Assembly (NCBI RefSeq): GCF_030586465.1
Contig: NZ_JAUQYP010000001.1
Span: 1,605,446-1,669,445, forward strand
Reading direction: 5' to 3'
Source of the DNA: Actinotalea lenta
GTDB taxonomy: Bacteria > Actinomycetota > Actinomycetes > Actinomycetales > Cellulomonadaceae
Length of the DNA: 64,000 bases
The translations under genes were made by a program, and so were the position numbers. Of the stretch, positions 14,255 through 21,818 are shown in pieces; the stretch's first letter is position 1; each line of letters starts with the position of its first letter. The notes under the pieces are model-generated. The model saw only the letters and a program-made list of their open reading frames with translations. It was not told the DNA's origin and did not search any database.

Positions 14255-15220
14255 CTAGAACGCCATCGCCCACTCACGGTCGCCTCGGCCGTTCACGAAC
14301 TTGCGAGGCAGATCCGTGAGCGTGCTCTCGTGGAAGACGTCCTTCGGCGCCCACTGCCGCGACGGGCCCGAACCGGGTCCCGTCTTGCCGGCCGCGATCA
14401 GTCCGCTACTGAATGGTTCAGCGAACTCGTCCTCAATGGCGAGATGCTGGTACAAGGCCCCAAGGAACACGACGATCGGATCGAGTTCATTCTTGGGCGG
14501 CCACCCGTCCGGTGCTTCCGGCGAGTGGCGCGTCGCATGTTCAACGAAGGTTGTTGAGACGTACCACTCGCGGGCGAAGGTTCTTGACGCAGCGTCGAAC
14601 ACCGGGTGGTAGGCGCCAGTCAACTTCGACCACACGCCGAGATCCGCGACGGCGACGAGATCCAGGGACTCGCGCGGGTGGGACGACGACAACTGGTCAG
14701 CCTCTGCGAGCGTCCGCGTCACCGCTGCGTGCGGCTTGTTCCCGAATCGATGTGAGTGAGCGAGGACGCCGAACCTGAACGGCAGCGTCAGCTCGCGGCG
14801 CGGCGTGCCAAGTCGCTGCGCTGTGTGACGGCGGATTCGGGCGGCCTCACCCACTGCGTCTCTGAGGCCCGCCGCGTCGAGGGTCAACTTCACGGAGAAC
14901 GCTGCGAGGACTCCGCTAGCCAAGACTTCCTCCCGCCCGCGAAGAGTCGTCGGATAGCCGGGACGGAACACGATCAGATCGGTCTCCCGGTAGTCATACG
15001 TCTCGGTATCCACCTCGGGCAGGATGTACTTTCGCGTTCCGATCTCGTACTGCGGAGGCAGCCACTCCTCGAGCGTCGACTTCCAGGCCGTCTCCGCCGA
15101 GTGCCCGACCTGCTGGACGCGGGCGGGGTCAGTTGCCTTGGCGTGGTTCTCGTCGTAGTTGGCCGCGATCAAGTGCGTCGTGGCGGCTATCCACTCTGCC
15201 AACCGATCATCTTCAGCCAT
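14255..15220 (-). CDS. DUF6602-type protein, restriction-nuclease-like fold
   Basis: 321 aa from ATG 15220. The segment VGHSAETAWKSTLEEWLPPQ (about 38-57), GTRKYIL, then ETDLIVFRP (D81) and LAAFSVK (S109-V-K111) matches the layout of DUF6602 proteins: a helix with a conserved Glu (E43), a strand, the metal-binding Asp, then x-x-Lys. This is the PD-(D/E)xK core, but the Glu expected before Lys is Ser, so activity is uncertain. The remaining ~200 residues are a mixed alpha/beta region ending in EWAMAF. Same strand as and just upstream of the 612-aa gene; the recombinase gene ends 38 bases upstream, so all three may be cotranscribed. Confidence 0.65.
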   Translation of the reverse strand: MAEDDRLAEWIAATTHLIAANYDENHAKATDPARVQQVGHSAETAWKSTLEEWLPPQYEIGTRKYILPEVDTETYDYRETDLIVFRPGYPTTLRGREEVLASGVLAAFSVKLTLDAAGLRDAVGEAARIRRHTAQRLGTPRRELTLPFRFGVLAHSHRFGNKPHAAVTRTLAEADQLSSSHPRESLDLVAVADLGVWSKLTGAYHPVFDAASRTFAREWYVSTTFVEHATRHSPEAPDGWPPKNELDPIVVFLGALYQHLAIEDEFAEPFSSGLIAAGKTGPGSGPSRQWAPKDVFHESTLTDLPRKFVNGRGDREWAMAF

Positions 15221-15258
15221 CTCTTCGCCCTTCTTGCCGTGGCCGGATTGACCGCCCG

Positions 15259-16473
15259 TTACCTGGCCGACAGCGTCCGCGAAACACCGCCGCCGGTGAC
15301 GTTGGGCTGGGTCGCAAGCCCGCCCAGGGCTCGCCCCGCCGCCTCCGCCGCCGCCCGCTGCTGATCCGGCAGCAGGTGCGCGTACGTCTCCGTCGTTGTG
15401 GTGATCGACTCGTGCCCCAGCCTCCGCTGGAGCACGAACAGATCCGTCCCCGCAGCGATCATCCACGACGCATGCGTGTGCCTCAGATCGTGCACCCGCG
15501 GCCGCTTCGTCAGCCTCGGTGCGTCTGCGTCAGGCTTCCCGTCAGGCTGACGCGGGTCGCACGCCGCATCCAGCGCAGGCGTCCACGTCGTCGTCCAGAA
15601 CCTCGAGGACGACAGCTGCGACCCGACGGTGTTGGTGAACAGCAGATCGTCCGGCGCCTTGCCGGCGACCAGCGGCAGCAGCACGTCGACCAGATCATCC
15701 GGCAACGACACCGTCCGTCGCGCCCGCTTCGTCTTGGGCGGCCCGACGTACCACCGCCGGTCGGCGTCGCGCTTCCACGCCTTCGTCACGCGGATCGTCG
15801 CCGGCCGCGCCGTCAGGTCCACGTCCCCGGCCGTCAGCGCCGTGGCCTCGCCCCAGCGCAGCCCGGTCGCCACCAGCGTCAGCACCAGCGGCTGGTACAA
15901 CGCCGGGATCTTCGCCAGCAGCAGCGCGAACTCGTCGCGCGTCAGCACGGTCATCTCGTCGCGGGTCGACACCGACTTGGGCAGCTCGACGCCGACGCAG
16001 GGGTTGTCGGTCCGGTACCCGAGCTTCATCGCGGTCGACATCGACGCCGACAGCAGTCCGTGCACGTTCGCGATCGTCTTGGGGGACAGGCCCTTGTCGC
16101 CCATCGCGCGCACCCACCCGGCCACGTGCCGGTAGGTCAGCGCCGCGACAGGGTAGGGCCCCAGCACCGGCGCGATGTGCCGCGTGAGCTGCCCGCGGTA
16201 GTGCGAGCGCGTGTCCGGCCCGACGCCGGTCAGCAGGTCGATGTGCTCGGCGATCGCGGACTCGACCGTCGGCCCGGGCGTGCGCACGGCCTCGGCGATC
16301 CGCGCGGCCTCCGCGGCGTGCCCGCCGGCGGCCTCGATGAGCTCCTTCGCGACCCGAGCCTCGCGCTCGTCGTCGTAGGTCAGCGACGTCTGGCGGCCCG
16401 TCTCCGGGTCGCGCCACAGCACGGCGAACGACCGGGTCCCGTCGGCCCGTCGACGCTCGCGGATGGACGCCAC
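15259..16473 (-). CDS. int: Tyrosine recombinase (integrase) of the ssrA-inserted element
   Basis: 404 aa, the size of actinophage integrases. Residues 1-60 form an AP2-like arm-binding region (RADGTRSFAVLWRDPETGRQ), ~70-165 the core-binding SAM-like domain, ~175-370 the catalytic domain with R206 (ATGLRWGEA), a Lys in PPKTKRARRTV, H328-x-x-R331 (HDLRH), H354 (LGHES) and nucleophile Y364 (TETYAHL). All catalytic residues are present. Start GTG 16473 is the only suitable codon. It lies 77 bases from the ssrA 3' end and points away from it. A dyad and a pair of TGTCAAC repeats just upstream (16481-16524) are candidate arm or autoregulatory sites. Its C-terminal part was duplicated in the remnant at 11548-11728. 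Confidence 0.93.
   Translation of the reverse strand: MASIRERRRADGTRSFAVLWRDPETGRQTSLTYDDEREARVAKELIEAAGGHAAEAARIAEAVRTPGPTVESAIAEHIDLLTGVGPDTRSHYRGQLTRHIAPVLGPYPVAALTYRHVAGWVRAMGDKGLSPKTIANVHGLLSASMSTAMKLGYRTDNPCVGVELPKSVSTRDEMTVLTRDEFALLLAKIPALYQPLVLTLVATGLRWGEATALTAGDVDLTARPATIRVTKAWKRDADRRWYVGPPKTKRARRTVSLPDDLVDVLLPLVAGKAPDDLLFTNTVGSQLSSSRFWTTTWTPALDAACDPRQPDGKPDADAPRLTKRPRVHDLRHTHASWMIAAGTDLFVLQRRLGHESITTTTETYAHLLPDQQRAAAEAAGRALGGLATQPNVTGGGVSRTLSAR
15528..15552 (+). repeat. CGTCAGGC pair and dyad inside the integrase gene
   Basis: CGTCAGGC at 15528 and 15540, 12 bp apart as in the last two units of the excisionase array, the second forming a perfect dyad CGTCAG-G-CTGACG (15540-15552). 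Its recurrence in a third place in the same element argues for a DNA-binding role. Confidence 0.65.
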
Positions 16474-16480
16474 AAACAGA

Positions 16481-16524
16481 GAAGGTAGCCCTCCGTGTCA
16501 ACGGATGACTACCTTCCTGTCAAC
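16481..16524. promoter_or_regulatory. Inverted and direct repeats between int and ssrA
   Basis: GAAGGTAG (16481-16488) and its perfect inverse CTACCTTC (16509-16516), with 20 bases between; TGTCAAC is repeated directly at 16496-16502 and 16518-16524 (22 bp apart). Placed between the int start and the att core, the position of arm-type integrase sites and int promoters. Confidence 0.5.
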
Positions 16525-16549
16525 TTGTCCTGCGTTTCCGCAGGTCACA

Positions 16550-16917
16550 TGGGTGGAGGTGGCGGGAATCGAACCCGCGTCCGACGGCAGTGAACCAGGC
16601 CTTCTCCGGGTGCAGTCTGCTGTGCTTTTCTCGGCCCCAGCGATCACGCAGACAAGTCGCTGACGGGCCCAGTCACGTGAGAGTCCCCGCAGCCCCCATG
16701 ACCAGGACTACGAGCATTGGCTCCCTAGATGACGCCAGGATCTGAGGCGGAAGCGACCTCAGGCTGACGGACTACGCAGCTCGCTCAGGCGGCGAGGGCG
16801 AAGTCGGTGCGGTTGGAATTGGCACCTATTGGTTTGCACGGAGCGTTGACGAGATGACCGTGCATCCTCGACCCGCTTCTCCTGGAACGACGACCATCGT
16901 CGAAACCGATCACCCCC
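16550..16917 (-). ncRNA. ssrA: Transfer-messenger RNA (tmRNA)
   Basis: 368 nt. The 5' end reads GGGGGTGATCGGTTTCGACG (16917-16898) and the 3' end GGTTCGATTCCCGCCACCTC then CACCCA, giving the Ala-tRNA-like acceptor with encoded CCA at 16550. The tag reading frame is 16823-16788, resuming at GCC, and encodes ANSNRTDFALAA, then TGA at 16787-16785; the LAA end marks trapped proteins for ClpXP-type degradation. tmRNA with SmpB rescues ribosomes stalled on broken mRNA. SmpB is encoded 12 kb away. The 3' end served as the integration target of the neighbouring element and is intact. Confidence 0.96.
16553..16575 (+). repeat. Proximal attachment site in the ssrA T-arm
   Basis: Matches 3991-4013 at 21 of 23 positions; the core TGGCGGGAATCGAACC (16560-16575) is the complement of the T-loop and acceptor end of the tmRNA. 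Insertion here keeps the tmRNA gene whole. Confidence 0.85.
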
Positions 16918-17153
16918 TGTGCAGTTGTCAACACTCGAGCGCCACGGCCTGTGGTCGGGCGATCGAGCACGTCGATCGTAGTAGAGAACGACGAGACGGT
17001 CTCCTGGATTCCCGTCCAGGCGCGGTGCACCACACGGTGGCCCCGTCACGGTGCGTGTCGCGCTCGGCGACGGACACGCGGGCGGGCATGAGTTCCTTGA
17101 TCACCACCCTTCGTGGGCAGGGATTCCTTGATCACTGGGGGTGGGGCCGGGGG
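16918..17153. other. Region upstream of ssrA with dispersed repeats
   Basis: 236 bp containing the presumed ssrA promoter and, at 17084-17135, two copies of a dispersed repeat. No gene seen. Confidence 0.4.
17084..17135 (+). repeat. Two direct copies of a dispersed TTCCTTGATCAC repeat
   Basis: 17084-17104 and 17115-17135 both follow GGGCA(T/G)G then (A/G)(G/A)TTCCTTGATCAC. Further copies are at 26996-27050 (as an inverted pair) and 29519-29572. All sit within ~90 bases of gene 3' ends; here the TetR gene stops at 17154. Confidence 0.75.
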
Positions 17154-17837
17154 TTAGGGGGTTGTGAGGCGGTGGGTGGCGCCTGCCGTGGTGGGGTCGG
17201 CCACCTCGACCAGGGGGGCGATCGTGGTCAGGGCCAGGTGGGCGACCGCGCGGTCGAGCTCGGCTTGCGTGGGCTCGCGATCCGGGCCGGCGCCGGTGGC
17301 CTCGCGCACGGCCCTGGCGAAGTCGTCGGCGAGCAGCGCGCCAAGCGAGCTCGAGCGGTTCATCGCCGCGAGGATCTCCAGGTTCAGCAGCGCCTGCTCG
17401 GCGGTCACCGGCGCGTCGCCCGGGCGCGGGGCCACGCGGTGCTCCGCGAGCTCCCGCTCGGCCAGCGCCCGGAAGAGGTCCTCCTTGGACCCGAAGTTCG
17501 AGTAGACGGCGCCCTTGGTGTAGCCCGCGGCGCCCGCGACGTCGCCGACCGATGCGCCCTCGTACCCCCGCGACGCGATGACCCGGGCCGCGGCGTCCAG
17601 GAGCTCGGTCCTGGTCTCCTCGGCGCGCTCGCGGCGCCGGTCGCCCGCGCGGGCGTGCCCGCTGATGCTCTCCGACGCCTGGTCCAGGCCGCGCGACGCC
17701 TCACGCAGGCCCTGGCTCACCGCCCGGCCCACGTCGTCACTCACCGCGCCCATCTGCTGGCCGAGCAGCTTGGTCAGCGCCGCGGTCGCATCCGCGAGCG
17801 CTCGAGCCGCTGAGGCCACACTCTCGTCATCTGCCAT
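17154..17837 (-). CDS. TetR-family repressor with an N-terminal helical extension
   Basis: 227 aa. The HTH domain is residues ~70-120 (TRTELLDAAARVIASRGYEG, ASVGDVAGAAGYTKGAVYSNF, GSKEDLFRAL), followed by the ligand-binding helices. Before it are about 68 residues of amphipathic helix (ASAARALADATAALTKLLGQ, then VGRAVSQGLREASRGLDQAS), unusual in TetR proteins. Divergent from the ABC transporter operon at 18044; sites ATACC-N4-GGTA at 17859-17872 and 18009-18022 flank the shared region, so it most likely represses both itself and the transporter until a compound binds it. TACC half-sites are also scattered between them. Confidence 0.85.
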   Translation of the reverse strand: MADDESVASAARALADATAALTKLLGQQMGAVSDDVGRAVSQGLREASRGLDQASESISGHARAGDRRRERAEETRTELLDAAARVIASRGYEGASVGDVAGAAGYTKGAVYSNFGSKEDLFRALAERELAEHRVAPRPGDAPVTAEQALLNLEILAAMNRSSSLGALLADDFARAVREATGAGPDREPTQAELDRAVAHLALTTIAPLVEVADPTTAGATHRLTTP

Positions 17838-17858
17838 ACCGGGCAGACTACCATGCGG

Positions 17859-17872
17859 ATACCGAGGGGTAC
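17859..17872. promoter_or_regulatory. Candidate TetR operator 1
   Basis: ATACC-GAGG-GGTAC, 22 bases before the TetR-family gene start. Nearly the same as the site at 18009. Confidence 0.5.
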
Positions 17873-18008
17873 TAGTGGTTCACTGTCGAATCGGTCGTGG
17901 CACCGTCTCCCTCGGCGCCGCACCCCTAGCTGTGCAGGAGGACGCGCCTGGAAGAGATGCCGCTCAGACGCTTGCATACCAAGTCGCATCAGGTCTACTG
18001 TCCATGAC

Positions 18009-18022
18009 ATACCAACCGGTAT
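18009..18022. promoter_or_regulatory. Candidate TetR operator 2
   Basis: ATACC-AACC-GGTAT, a perfect dyad 21 bases before the transporter start, overlapping where its promoter or leader would be. Confidence 0.6.
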
Positions 18023-18043
18023 CGCAGAGACAGGAGAGAACCC

Positions 18044-19021
18044 ATGGCGGAAGCCATGCTGAGCATCCGCGGGCTCCGCAAGACCTACCGCGGCCGCAAT
18101 GGTGCTCGGGCCAACGACGGGATCGACCTGGACGTCGCTCCGGGCACGGTCGTGGGGCTGCTCGGCCACAACGGCGCAGGGAAGACCACGCTGGTCAACC
18201 AGGTGGTCGGGATCGTCCGGCCGGACGAGGGCAGCATCATGGTGGACGGCGTGGACGCCGTCGCCCAGCCGCACCTCGCGCGCGCCCTGGTCAGCGTCCA
18301 GGCGCAGGCGAACGTGCCGATCACCGGCCTCACCCCGCGCCGCGCCGTGGAGCTGGTGGGCCGGATTCGTGGCGGCGACCGCGCCCAGGTGCGTGGCCGC
18401 ACCGCCGAGCTGCTCGAGTCGCTGGACCTGATGCCCTGGGCCGACACCCCTTCACAGAAGGTCTCCGGCGGCGTCGCCCGGCTCACCGCGTTCGCGATGA
18501 CCACCGTGGTCCCCGGCCGCCTCGTGGTGCTCGACGAGCCGACGAACGACGTCGACCCGGTGCGCCGTCGCCTGCTGTGGTCGCACATCCGGACGCTCGC
18601 CGACGACGGCGCCGCCGTGCTGCTGGTCACGCACAACGTGCGCGAGGCCGAGCGGGTGGTGGACCACCTCGCGGTGCTCGACCAGGGACGGGTGGTCGCC
18701 GCCGGCACGCCCGCCGACCTCGCCGCCGACGTGCAGGGTGCCCTGACCGTCGAGCTCGACCTGGCCAACGGCTGGCGGGACTTCCCGACGTCGCTCGGCG
18801 AGGTCGCCGTCGTGGGTCAGCGGGCCGTGGCCCAGGTCGACGCGACCCACGCCGCCGAGGTCGTCGCGTGGGCGCAGGCCCACGTGGAGGCCGGGCATCT
18901 CGAGCGCTACGCGCTCGTACCGGCATCACTGGAGGACGTGTACGTGCAGCTGGTCGGCCCCGAGCGCACCGCCGCAGCAGTCGGCGCCCCGGCCGGCGAC
19001 GAGGGAGAGGACCACCGATGA
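18044..19021 (+). CDS. ABC transporter ATP-binding protein (drug-export type)
   Basis: 325 aa. Walker A GHNGAGKTT near residue 43, signature region KVSGGVARL (a weak LSGGQ), Walker B VVLDEPTNDVDP and switch His in VTHNV. The C-terminal ~90 residues (LTVELDLANGWRDF on) are the accessory domain of the DRA-type exporters. It powers the permease encoded next, with which it overlaps by ATGA. ATG 18044 follows AGGAGAG. Likely drug or lipid efflux, induced through the divergent TetR protein; the substrate is not readable. Confidence 0.9.
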   Translation: MAEAMLSIRGLRKTYRGRNGARANDGIDLDVAPGTVVGLLGHNGAGKTTLVNQVVGIVRPDEGSIMVDGVDAVAQPHLARALVSVQAQANVPITGLTPRRAVELVGRIRGGDRAQVRGRTAELLESLDLMPWADTPSQKVSGGVARLTAFAMTTVVPGRLVVLDEPTNDVDPVRRRLLWSHIRTLADDGAAVLLVTHNVREAERVVDHLAVLDQGRVVAAGTPADLAADVQGALTVELDLANGWRDFPTSLGEVAVVGQRAVAQVDATHAAEVVAWAQAHVEAGHLERYALVPASLEDVYVQLVGPERTAAAVGAPAGDEGEDHR

Positions 19022-19812
19022 GCGTCACGACCCAGGCCCCCGCCCCGGCGGCCCTGGCCACCATGAGCCGCCCCGCCGCGGGCGCGCTGCGGGCCACGCT
19101 GCTGCTGGCCCAGTGGCAGCTGCGACGCCAGGCTCAGTTCATCCCGCTGCTGGTGGTGGTCCAGGTCTTCATGGCCGTCGCCACCGTGATCGGCTACGGC
19201 CTGCTGGTCGGGAACCCTGACCCGGCCACGGCCCTGTTCCTGGCCACCGGCGCACCCACGATCACGCTCATCACCGTGGGCCTCGTGATGACGCCGCAGA
19301 TGGTCGCCCAGGCCCGCACCGAAGGGTCGCTGGACTGGATGCGCACCCTGCCGGTGCCGCGGTGGGCGTTCCTGGCCGCGGACCTGACCGTGTGGACGCT
19401 CATCGCGCTGCCCGGGATGGTGCTGGGGATCGTGGCCGGGGTGCTGCGCTTCCACGTGGACCTCTCGCTCGCGCCGTGGCTCGTGCCCGGCGCGCTCGCC
19501 GTCTCGCTGGTCTCCGCGGCCGTGGGCTACGCGATGGCCTCCCTGCTGCCGCCGCAGGTCGCGATGCTCGTGACCCAGGCGCTGGTGTTCATCGTGCTGC
19601 TGTTCTCCCCGGTCAGCTATCCGTCCGAGCGCATGCCGCAGTGGCTGCAGGGCGTGCACGAGTGGCTGCCCATCGAGCCGATGGCCCAGCTGGTGCGGTC
19701 CGGGCTCGCGCACGACACGTTCGACATGCCGCTGCGGTCGGTGGTCGTGCTGGTCGCGTGGGGCACGGCCGCCGTCGCGGGAGCGGCAGCGGCGCTGCGG
19801 CACCGCGCCTGA
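19018..19812 (+). CDS. ABC-2-type transporter permease
   Basis: 264 aa with six predicted membrane segments (from ~40 FIPLLVVVQVFMAVATVIGY to ~240 VVVLVAWGTAAVAGAAAAL), the ABC-2 layout. The second and third loops carry MTPQMVAQARTEGSLDWMRTL, typical of these permeases. Coupled to the ATPase gene by a 4-base overlap. It forms the membrane channel of the exporter. Confidence 0.87.
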   Translation: MSVTTQAPAPAALATMSRPAAGALRATLLLAQWQLRRQAQFIPLLVVVQVFMAVATVIGYGLLVGNPDPATALFLATGAPTITLITVGLVMTPQMVAQARTEGSLDWMRTLPVPRWAFLAADLTVWTLIALPGMVLGIVAGVLRFHVDLSLAPWLVPGALAVSLVSAAVGYAMASLLPPQVAMLVTQALVFIVLLFSPVSYPSERMPQWLQGVHEWLPIEPMAQLVRSGLAHDTFDMPLRSVVVLVAWGTAAVAGAAAALRHRA

Positions 19813-19832
19813 CACGTGCGGGAGGGGCCGGG

Positions 19833-20249
19833 TCAGGACTTCTTGTGCCGGCGCCGGAGCAGCAGCGTGCCCGCGATGCCCGCGAGCCAGACGTCCTTCG
19901 CCAGGGCGACGCCCTGGGGCGTCGGCCGCAGGTCAGTGCTCCCGCGGTGGGTCCCCGGCGTGCGCCAGTACAGGCCCAGCAACCCGCCGGAGAACCCGGC
20001 CAGCGCCGCTCCCGCCAGCCGGGACGGCACCAGCGGGGACAGCAGGAGCGAACCGACGGTGATCTCCGCCACGGACAGCGCCCGCACGAACGTGGGCGCG
20101 TCCAGCGACGCGAGGAAGGGGTAGGCGCCCACGGCCCGGCCGTGCAGGTGCTCGGCCGTCGCCTCGTCGGCCGACCACTTGGTCAGCCCGGAGTTGAGGA
20201 TGAACGCCCCGGACGCGAGCCGGATCGGGGCGTCGGACAGTCGTGGCAT
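19833..20249 (-). CDS. DoxX-like small membrane protein
   Basis: 138 aa from ATG 20249; earlier starts add non-conserved residues. Four hydrophobic segments with the DoxX-type pattern: ASGAFILNSGLTKW at the N-terminus, then LSVAEITVGSLLL and a final VWLAGIAGTLLL before a basic tail RRRHKKS. Family members are integral membrane proteins tied to thiosulfate or redox stress, but function in most is unknown. Convergent with the permease gene. Confidence 0.7.
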   Translation of the reverse strand: MPRLSDAPIRLASGAFILNSGLTKWSADEATAEHLHGRAVGAYPFLASLDAPTFVRALSVAEITVGSLLLSPLVPSRLAGAALAGFSGGLLGLYWRTPGTHRGSTDLRPTPQGVALAKDVWLAGIAGTLLLRRRHKKS

Positions 20250-20341
20250 CGGGTCCCCCAGGGGTGGTCGAGCAGTTGTCCCGACGCTACGTCCGGTGCA
20301 CCAGGTCGACATCTCGACGGCGCGTGGGACGTCGCCGCGGC

Positions 20342-20347
20342 TAGTCT
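20342..20347 (+). promoter_or_regulatory. -10 hexamer of a leaderless promoter
   Basis: TAGTCT ends 6 bases before the GTG start of the histidine phosphatase gene, so transcription would begin at the start codon. The same spacing recurs before many genes in the window. Confidence 0.55.
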
Positions 20348-20353
20348 GGCGAG

Positions 20354-21067
20354 GTGCAGCCCGGCCCGTTCGACCACGCCCTCGCCCCGGACCCGGATGC
20401 GCTCACGCTGTACCTGGTGCGCCATGGCCGCACCGTGTTCAACGCCCAGCGCCGCATCCAGGGGTGGTCGGACTCCGACCTCACGGACGACGGGCTCGCG
20501 GGCGTGCGGGCGACGGCCCGGAACCTGGAGCCCCTCGAGCTGCACGCGGCGTACACCAGCCCGTCGGAGCGCACCCTGACCACGTCGGCGGAGATCCTCG
20601 CGTACCACCCCGGTCTCGAGCCGGAGGCCCGTGACGGGCTCCGGGAGTTCAACTTCGGGGTGTACGAGGAGCGGCCGGAGTCCGAGCTCGTCGACCACGT
20701 CGACTGGATGGTGCTGTTCCGCGAGGTCCTGGAGGGCACCTATCCCGGCTTCCCCGGCGGTGAGTCCGCCCAGGTCTACCTCGAACGCGTCCAGGCGGTC
20801 TTCGCCGACATCGAGACCCGGCACCGGCCGGGGGAGAACGTGCTGGTGGTCAGCCACGGGATGACGCTCATGGTGTACCTCGCGATGTCCGGGATCGTGT
20901 CCGGGCAGGCGCTGGCGAACGCCAGCGTCACCGTCGTGCACGTGCGGGACGGCCGCCGCACGGCCGCGGTCGTCGGGCACGACCCCTCGGGGACCGCACC
21001 GCGCGAGGGGCGGCTGCAGCAGGCCGAGGCGACGGCCATCGAGGCCGAGGTCGAGCAGGGCGACTGA
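20354..21067 (+). CDS. Histidine phosphatase family protein (phosphoglycerate-mutase-like)
   Basis: 237 aa. LVRHGRT (R23-H24-G25) holds the histidine that takes the phosphate; the second catalytic His is in VVSHGMT (~170), and Arg/Glu residues in SPSERTLTTSAEIL and LREFNFG complete the site. It removes phosphate from a small molecule or protein; which one is unknown. GTG 20354 is chosen because a -10-like hexamer sits right before it and there is no room for a leader. Stop is 2 bases from the stop of the convergent TetR gene. Confidence 0.85.
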   Translation: MQPGPFDHALAPDPDALTLYLVRHGRTVFNAQRRIQGWSDSDLTDDGLAGVRATARNLEPLELHAAYTSPSERTLTTSAEILAYHPGLEPEARDGLREFNFGVYEERPESELVDHVDWMVLFREVLEGTYPGFPGGESAQVYLERVQAVFADIETRHRPGENVLVVSHGMTLMVYLAMSGIVSGQALANASVTVVHVRDGRRTAAVVGHDPSGTAPREGRLQQAEATAIEAEVEQGD

Positions 21068-21069
21068 CC

Positions 21070-21708
21070 TCAGCCGGGGTCGGTGATCGCGGCGAGCAGC
21101 CGTGCCAGCTCCGTGTGCACGGGGGTCAGCGACTCGCCTTCCTCGCCGGAGAGCATCGCCCGCTCCAGGGTGTCCTGGTACAGCGCGGTCACCACCCGCA
21201 CCATCGAGCGGGCGTCGATGCGCAGCCGGCGCCTCGCACGAGCCAGCGCCTGCTCGACGATGTGCACCAGCGAGTCCTCGAGGCCCGCGCGGTGCGCGGC
21301 GTACGCGCGCGCGAGCTCGGGGTCGCGCAGCGCGAGGAGCCGGAACTCGTTCTGCACCAGCAGCCACTGGCGGTGCTCGAACGGGCCCGCGATCAGGCCG
21401 GCGACGGCCGCGCCGATCTCGTCCTCGGTCACCGCGGAGCCGCCGGTCGGGAACAGCCGGCCCACGCGCTCGCTCAGCGAGGTCAGCCACTGGTCCTTGT
21501 CCCTGGCCATGAGGGCGAGCAGCAGCTCCTCCTTGCTGGAGAAGTTCGAGTAGAACGCCCCCCGGGTGAAACCGGCCCGCTCGGCGATCTGCTCGACGCT
21601 CGTGGCCGCCAGCCCCTGCTCGCCGAACACCTCGAACGCGGCGTCCATCAGGCGTTCGCGGGTGCGCGCACGCCTGGGCGTGTCCGGTCGCGCGTCCAGC
21701 TCCGTCAC
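21070..21708 (-). CDS. TetR-family repressor of the MMPL/YhgE locus
   Basis: 212 aa from GTG 21708, chosen because GGAGG lies 8 bases upstream; a longer frame (to 21792) would run through the operators. HTH at residues ~18-64 (RERLMDAAFEVFGEQGLAAT, SVEQIAERAGFTRGAFYSNF); the rest is helical ligand-binding domain. Divergent from the MMPL transporter gene. Two tandem GGATAC-N6-GTATC dyads (21751-21785) lie between them, a strong case for control of both genes by this protein. Confidence 0.87.
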   Translation of the reverse strand: MTELDARPDTPRRARTRERLMDAAFEVFGEQGLAATSVEQIAERAGFTRGAFYSNFSSKEELLLALMARDKDQWLTSLSERVGRLFPTGGSAVTEDEIGAAVAGLIAGPFEHRQWLLVQNEFRLLALRDPELARAYAAHRAGLEDSLVHIVEQALARARRRLRIDARSMVRVVTALYQDTLERAMLSGEEGESLTPVHTELARLLAAITDPG

Positions 21709-21750
21709 GATGGCGACCTCCCTCCGGCGCTTGCAGGCCTTCACACTAGC

Positions 21751-21785
21751 GGATACATTCGTGTATCGGATACGTCGGTGTATCC
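21751..21785. promoter_or_regulatory. Tandem TetR operators
   Basis: GGATAC-ATTCGT-GTATCG at 21751-21768 and GGATAC-GTCGGT-GTATCC at 21768-21785, sharing one base, centres 17 bp apart. It sits midway between the repressor start and the MMPL start, as for a cooperative pair of dimers. Confidence 0.75.
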
Positions 21786-21818
21786 AATCCACCGTCGTCT
21801 CTTCGTCAGGGGAGTCTT

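Larger units (their letters stand above)
3991..16575. mobile_element. Integrative genomic island in ssrA
   Basis: About 12.6 kb bounded by the two copies of the ssrA 3'-end repeat. A full tyrosine recombinase sits at the right end next to ssrA, its start codon facing the tmRNA gene, the usual arrangement for ssrA-integrating elements. Genes inside have more AT-rich stretches than the flanks, notably 4173-6247 and 12185-15220, and are defence, toxin-antitoxin or unknown genes. No replication, capsid or conjugation genes are visible, so it is a satellite-like or decayed island. Internal duplication and a recombinase remnant show it was assembled from more than one related element. Confidence 0.85.
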
